In this document: positions 14,242-14,424 of the stretch, piece by piece | Numbering within the stretch: the first letter of the stretch is position 1 | How the letters are laid out: the number at the start of each line of letters is the position of its first letter | Assembly: GCA_900769115.1 (NCBI GenBank) | Contig: CAAGFJ010000020.1 | Location: 1 to 14,424 of the forward strand | Direction of reading: 5' to 3' | Origin: Lachnospiraceae bacterium | GTDB taxonomy: Bacteria > Bacillota > Clostridia > Lachnospirales > Lachnospiraceae | Length of the DNA stretch: 14,424 bases | Position numbers and translations under genes: made by a program | Notes under the pieces: model-generated | What the model saw: the letters and a program-made list of their open reading frames with translations, nothing else | The model's database searches: none | What the model was told of the DNA's origin: nothing

Positions 14242-14343
14242 GGTACTAGGCTCGAAAACACCTCGCAGCGCTACTCTCATTCGCACTAGAGTTCATGCCT
14301 TGCATTCACTAAGTGCTCAAGGGATTACCGGCGGTTCTGAAGT
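14242..14343. other. Spacer between repeat copies B and C
   Basis: There is no gene here. It contains an imperfect palindrome at 14298-14322 (arms CCTTG/CAAGG and CACT/AGTG), whose right half resembles the TTCACTTACGC...CAAGGG end of copy A. It may be a degenerate part of the same repeat family. Confidence 0.4.
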
Positions 14344-14408
14344 ACCTGCTTATGATAGATGTTATATCCTTGCAACCGATATTTACGTTATTGTGTTTCG
14401 CGCTGTTC
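14344..14408 (+). repeat. Dispersed intergenic repeat, copy C (diverged, partial)
   Basis: This matches about positions 29-95 of copy A in the same orientation, at perhaps 70% by eye, sharing GTTATATCC, CAACCGAT and TTTCGCGC. It is inverted relative to copy B. If the orientation rule of copies A and B holds, a minus-strand gene should end just right of the window. Confidence 0.6.
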
Positions 14409-14424
14409 CTATCAAAATCTACTA

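Noticed and set aside
14135..14424. Possible CRISPR array or IS element at the right edge
   Set aside because: The copies are unevenly spaced, in opposite orientations and diverged, with no regular spacers. There is no transposase and no target-site duplication.

Overview
The window looks like chromosomal DNA from a gut-type Clostridia bacterium, most likely a Lachnospiraceae relative (Roseburia/Coprococcus-like). This rests on gene content, AGGAGG-type ribosome binding sites, moderate G+C and AT-rich spacers. It is an inference: there is no rRNA or other marker gene here. I see no phage, IS, CRISPR, tRNA or rRNA gene.

Layout. Positions 1-110 hold one copy of a dispersed intergenic repeat. 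Six genes then run on the minus strand from about 9.5 kb down to 0.1 kb, with one more minus-strand gene at 11 kb. In transcription order they are: a GabT-type aminotransferase (8147-9505), a PuuR-like XRE-cupin regulator (7462-8016), an ArgD-like class III aminotransferase (5750-6961), a cytidylate-kinase-like P-loop protein (5101-5694), an 881-residue protein that joins an APC permease to an iron-type alcohol dehydrogenase (2340-4985), a cation:proton antiporter (808-1989) and a GNAT acetyltransferase (119-703). Divergent from gabT is a PucR-family regulator (9870-11027), which overlaps the convergent YbaK-type deacylase gene (11016-11495). On the plus strand follow a secreted PPC-like/FN3 protein (11639-12727) and aspartate kinase (12818-14134). 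The right end (14135-14424) has two more copies of the repeat.

How the genes fit together. Permease, two omega-amino-acid-type aminotransferases, Fe-type alcohol dehydrogenase, a PuuR-like repressor and a PucR (GabR-like) regulator together suggest fermentative use of GABA or a related omega-amino acid/amine: uptake, transamination to a semialdehyde, then reduction to a hydroxy acid (for GABA, 4-hydroxybutyrate). No aldehyde dehydrogenase of the oxidative route is present. The substrate is inferred, not proven. The fused transporter-dehydrogenase is the most unusual protein in the window.

The clearest regulatory find is a fluoride (crcB-motif) riboswitch with an overlapping intrinsic terminator ahead of the antiporter gene (2150-2250). 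It suggests the antiporter is switched on by fluoride. Other regulatory structure includes two identical 13-bp candidate operators before the ArgD-like gene, a 17-bp palindrome between gabT and the PucR gene, and hairpins sitting between predicted promoters and start codons of four minus-strand genes.
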